Assembly (NCBI GenBank): GCA_020465985.1
Contig: JAANYP010002035.1
Location: 1 to 64,000, forward strand
Length of the DNA: 64,000 nt
Source: Centrapalus pauciflorus
Taxonomy: Eukaryota; Streptophyta; Magnoliopsida; Asterales; Asteraceae
Direction: 5' to 3'
The notes under the pieces are model-generated. The model was not told the origin of the DNA. It worked only from the letters and a program-made list of their open reading frames with translations, and made no database searches. The first letter of the stretch is position 1. The number at the start of each line of letters is the position of its first letter. The position numbers were made by a program, and so were the translations under genes. Shown here in pieces: positions 63,056-64,000 of the stretch.

Positions 63056-64000
63056 CTCTGCATCTCGTCTCTTAGATATATTGCTCTCGATTGTGTTGAC
63101 TCTCGCTTGAGTCTCTTCGATTCCTCTTAGATTTCTTCAAGAACAGGTATCGTTGCTCTTCTTCTCTGATTGTTGATTTTCGTTTTGTGATGGCTAGGGT
63201 TTTTTTGAGTCCTATCACACACAGTTACACGCTTGGAATTCCTAAATAAAGTGATCTGTTCACTTGTTTTCTTGCTTGTTCAGTTAGTTTTGGCTCAATT
63301 TCAGTAATTTTTCATTCTAGTTTCAGTAAGTTTAGGGTCAATATGGAGTTTTTGTCGAGCTACATGATATACACACACAAACACTGCTCGATTTCTCAAA
63401 CTCCCTAAATAAATCGATATTTGAGTTTGCTTTTTTTTTTCTTGTGTTTGTTAGATTGAGCATTTCTTGTTTAGTTTTTACAATTCTTTCGATTCATAGA
63501 GGCCAGGGTGAGTCAAGTTGAATGTCATGATAGACCCGTGGTGTACACATTCACACTCTTAAATACACACAATGCTTGATTTCGATTAGGTTATCTTCCG
63601 ATCTAATTGGTTCCTCCTATTTTCCCAGCTTAGGGTTCATTAATGTTTTTGTTAGTGATTTCAAATAACAGGGACCATGGTTTGATCTTTTGTTAGCAAA
63701 TTAAGTAGCTTTCTTTGTTTATTAGGTAATCTGATGCAATTAATGGCTGGCATTTTTCTCTTGCTTTTTGTTAAATACATGTGTAATAAAATATATTTGT
63801 GTGATTGGGCTGACTTTCGAAGTCTGTATTTTGCTTTGATTGGATAATCTAAGTCACACCTGTATTTTTCTTTGGTTGGATAATCCAAACTTTATATTGT
63901 GTGTTTTCCATTCATCATATAAATATAACACACACATAATGATTGACCTGTTGCTATTTCTATTTTGACTACATGAACACCCCGAGATTATGTCTCGAGG
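63056..64000 (+). promoter_or_regulatory. Leader-like sequence at right edge, possible 5' UTR and intron
   Basis: 63,056-63,146 is rich in CTCT/TCTC words and ends in GAACAG|GTATCG, a plausible splice donor. It is followed by TTTTCGTTTTGTGATGGCTAGGGTTT and long T-rich intron-like sequence with no frame. This is the look of a plant 5' UTR with a leader intron. The gene, host or CACTA transposase, would lie beyond the window. Weak evidence. Confidence 0.3.

Noticed and set aside
1..64000. tRNA, rRNA or other structural RNA genes
   Set aside because: Apart from primer-site motifs complementary to initiator tRNA, I saw no tRNA-like cloverleaf or rRNA sequence; this was a reading by eye, not a covariance-model scan.

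Overview
This is plant nuclear DNA, very probably from a eudicot. It is AT-rich intergenic sequence packed with LTR retrotransposons. The element families (SIRE-type Ty1/copia with an extra 3' gene region, long-LTR Ty3/gypsy with Tekay/Del-like polyproteins) and their codon style suggest an asterid, possibly Asteraceae; that placement is inference. I see no complete host gene. The only recognisable host-derived coding sequence is a three-exon fragment of nucleoporin NUP155 at 60,069-60,862 (minus strand), next to CACTA-type transposon ends.

Layout, left to right. 1-2,390: the 3' part of an unclassified copia-like element, a 288-bp LTR at 1,894-2,181, then a primer-site-like motif and a gag-like start. 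2,391-3,827: AT-rich, with a 266-bp tandem duplication and a TA microsatellite. 3,828-17,422: a 13.6-kb SIRE-like Ty1/copia element on the minus strand ('copia 1') with two LTRs, PBS, PPT, broken gag-pol and a 4.1-kb third coding region; a 683-bp solo LTR sits in its gag with TSD GATTT. 18,092-27,431: a complete Ty3/gypsy element ('gypsy A1') with TSD AAGTA and one uninterrupted 1,523-codon gag-pol. 28,109-35,407: an older Ty3/gypsy ('gypsy B') that keeps its 3' LTR but has lost its 5' LTR. It carries a small coiled-coil reading frame ahead of gag.

28,109-56,882 is a nested stack. The oldest member is a decayed minus-strand Ty1/copia ('element E', 35,408-56,882). Gypsy B abuts and truncates its 3' LTR. 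A second SIRE-type copia ('copia 2', 37,507-52,263, plus strand, TSD GATAC) lies inside its pol, between the INT and RT remnants. A second gypsy A ('A2', 39,641-48,816, minus strand, TSD AGGCA) lies inside the gag of copia 2. The matching TSDs and the resumption of the interrupted frames fix the order of events.

56,883-64,000 is a DNA-transposon zone. It holds several CACTACTACAAAA-type ends, arrays of GTGTTGCA/GTGTCGCA motifs, a 517-bp foldback Mutator-like element with a perfect 10-bp TSD, the NUP155 fragment, a GC-rich island that could be a first exon, a hAT-like terminus, and at the right edge a leader-like sequence. Nothing here works as a host pathway. The most unusual items are the NUP155 capture, the third coding region of copia 1, the small pre-gag frame of gypsy B, and the datable four-element nest. 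All boundaries and identities come from reading and aligning by eye; no database search was possible.
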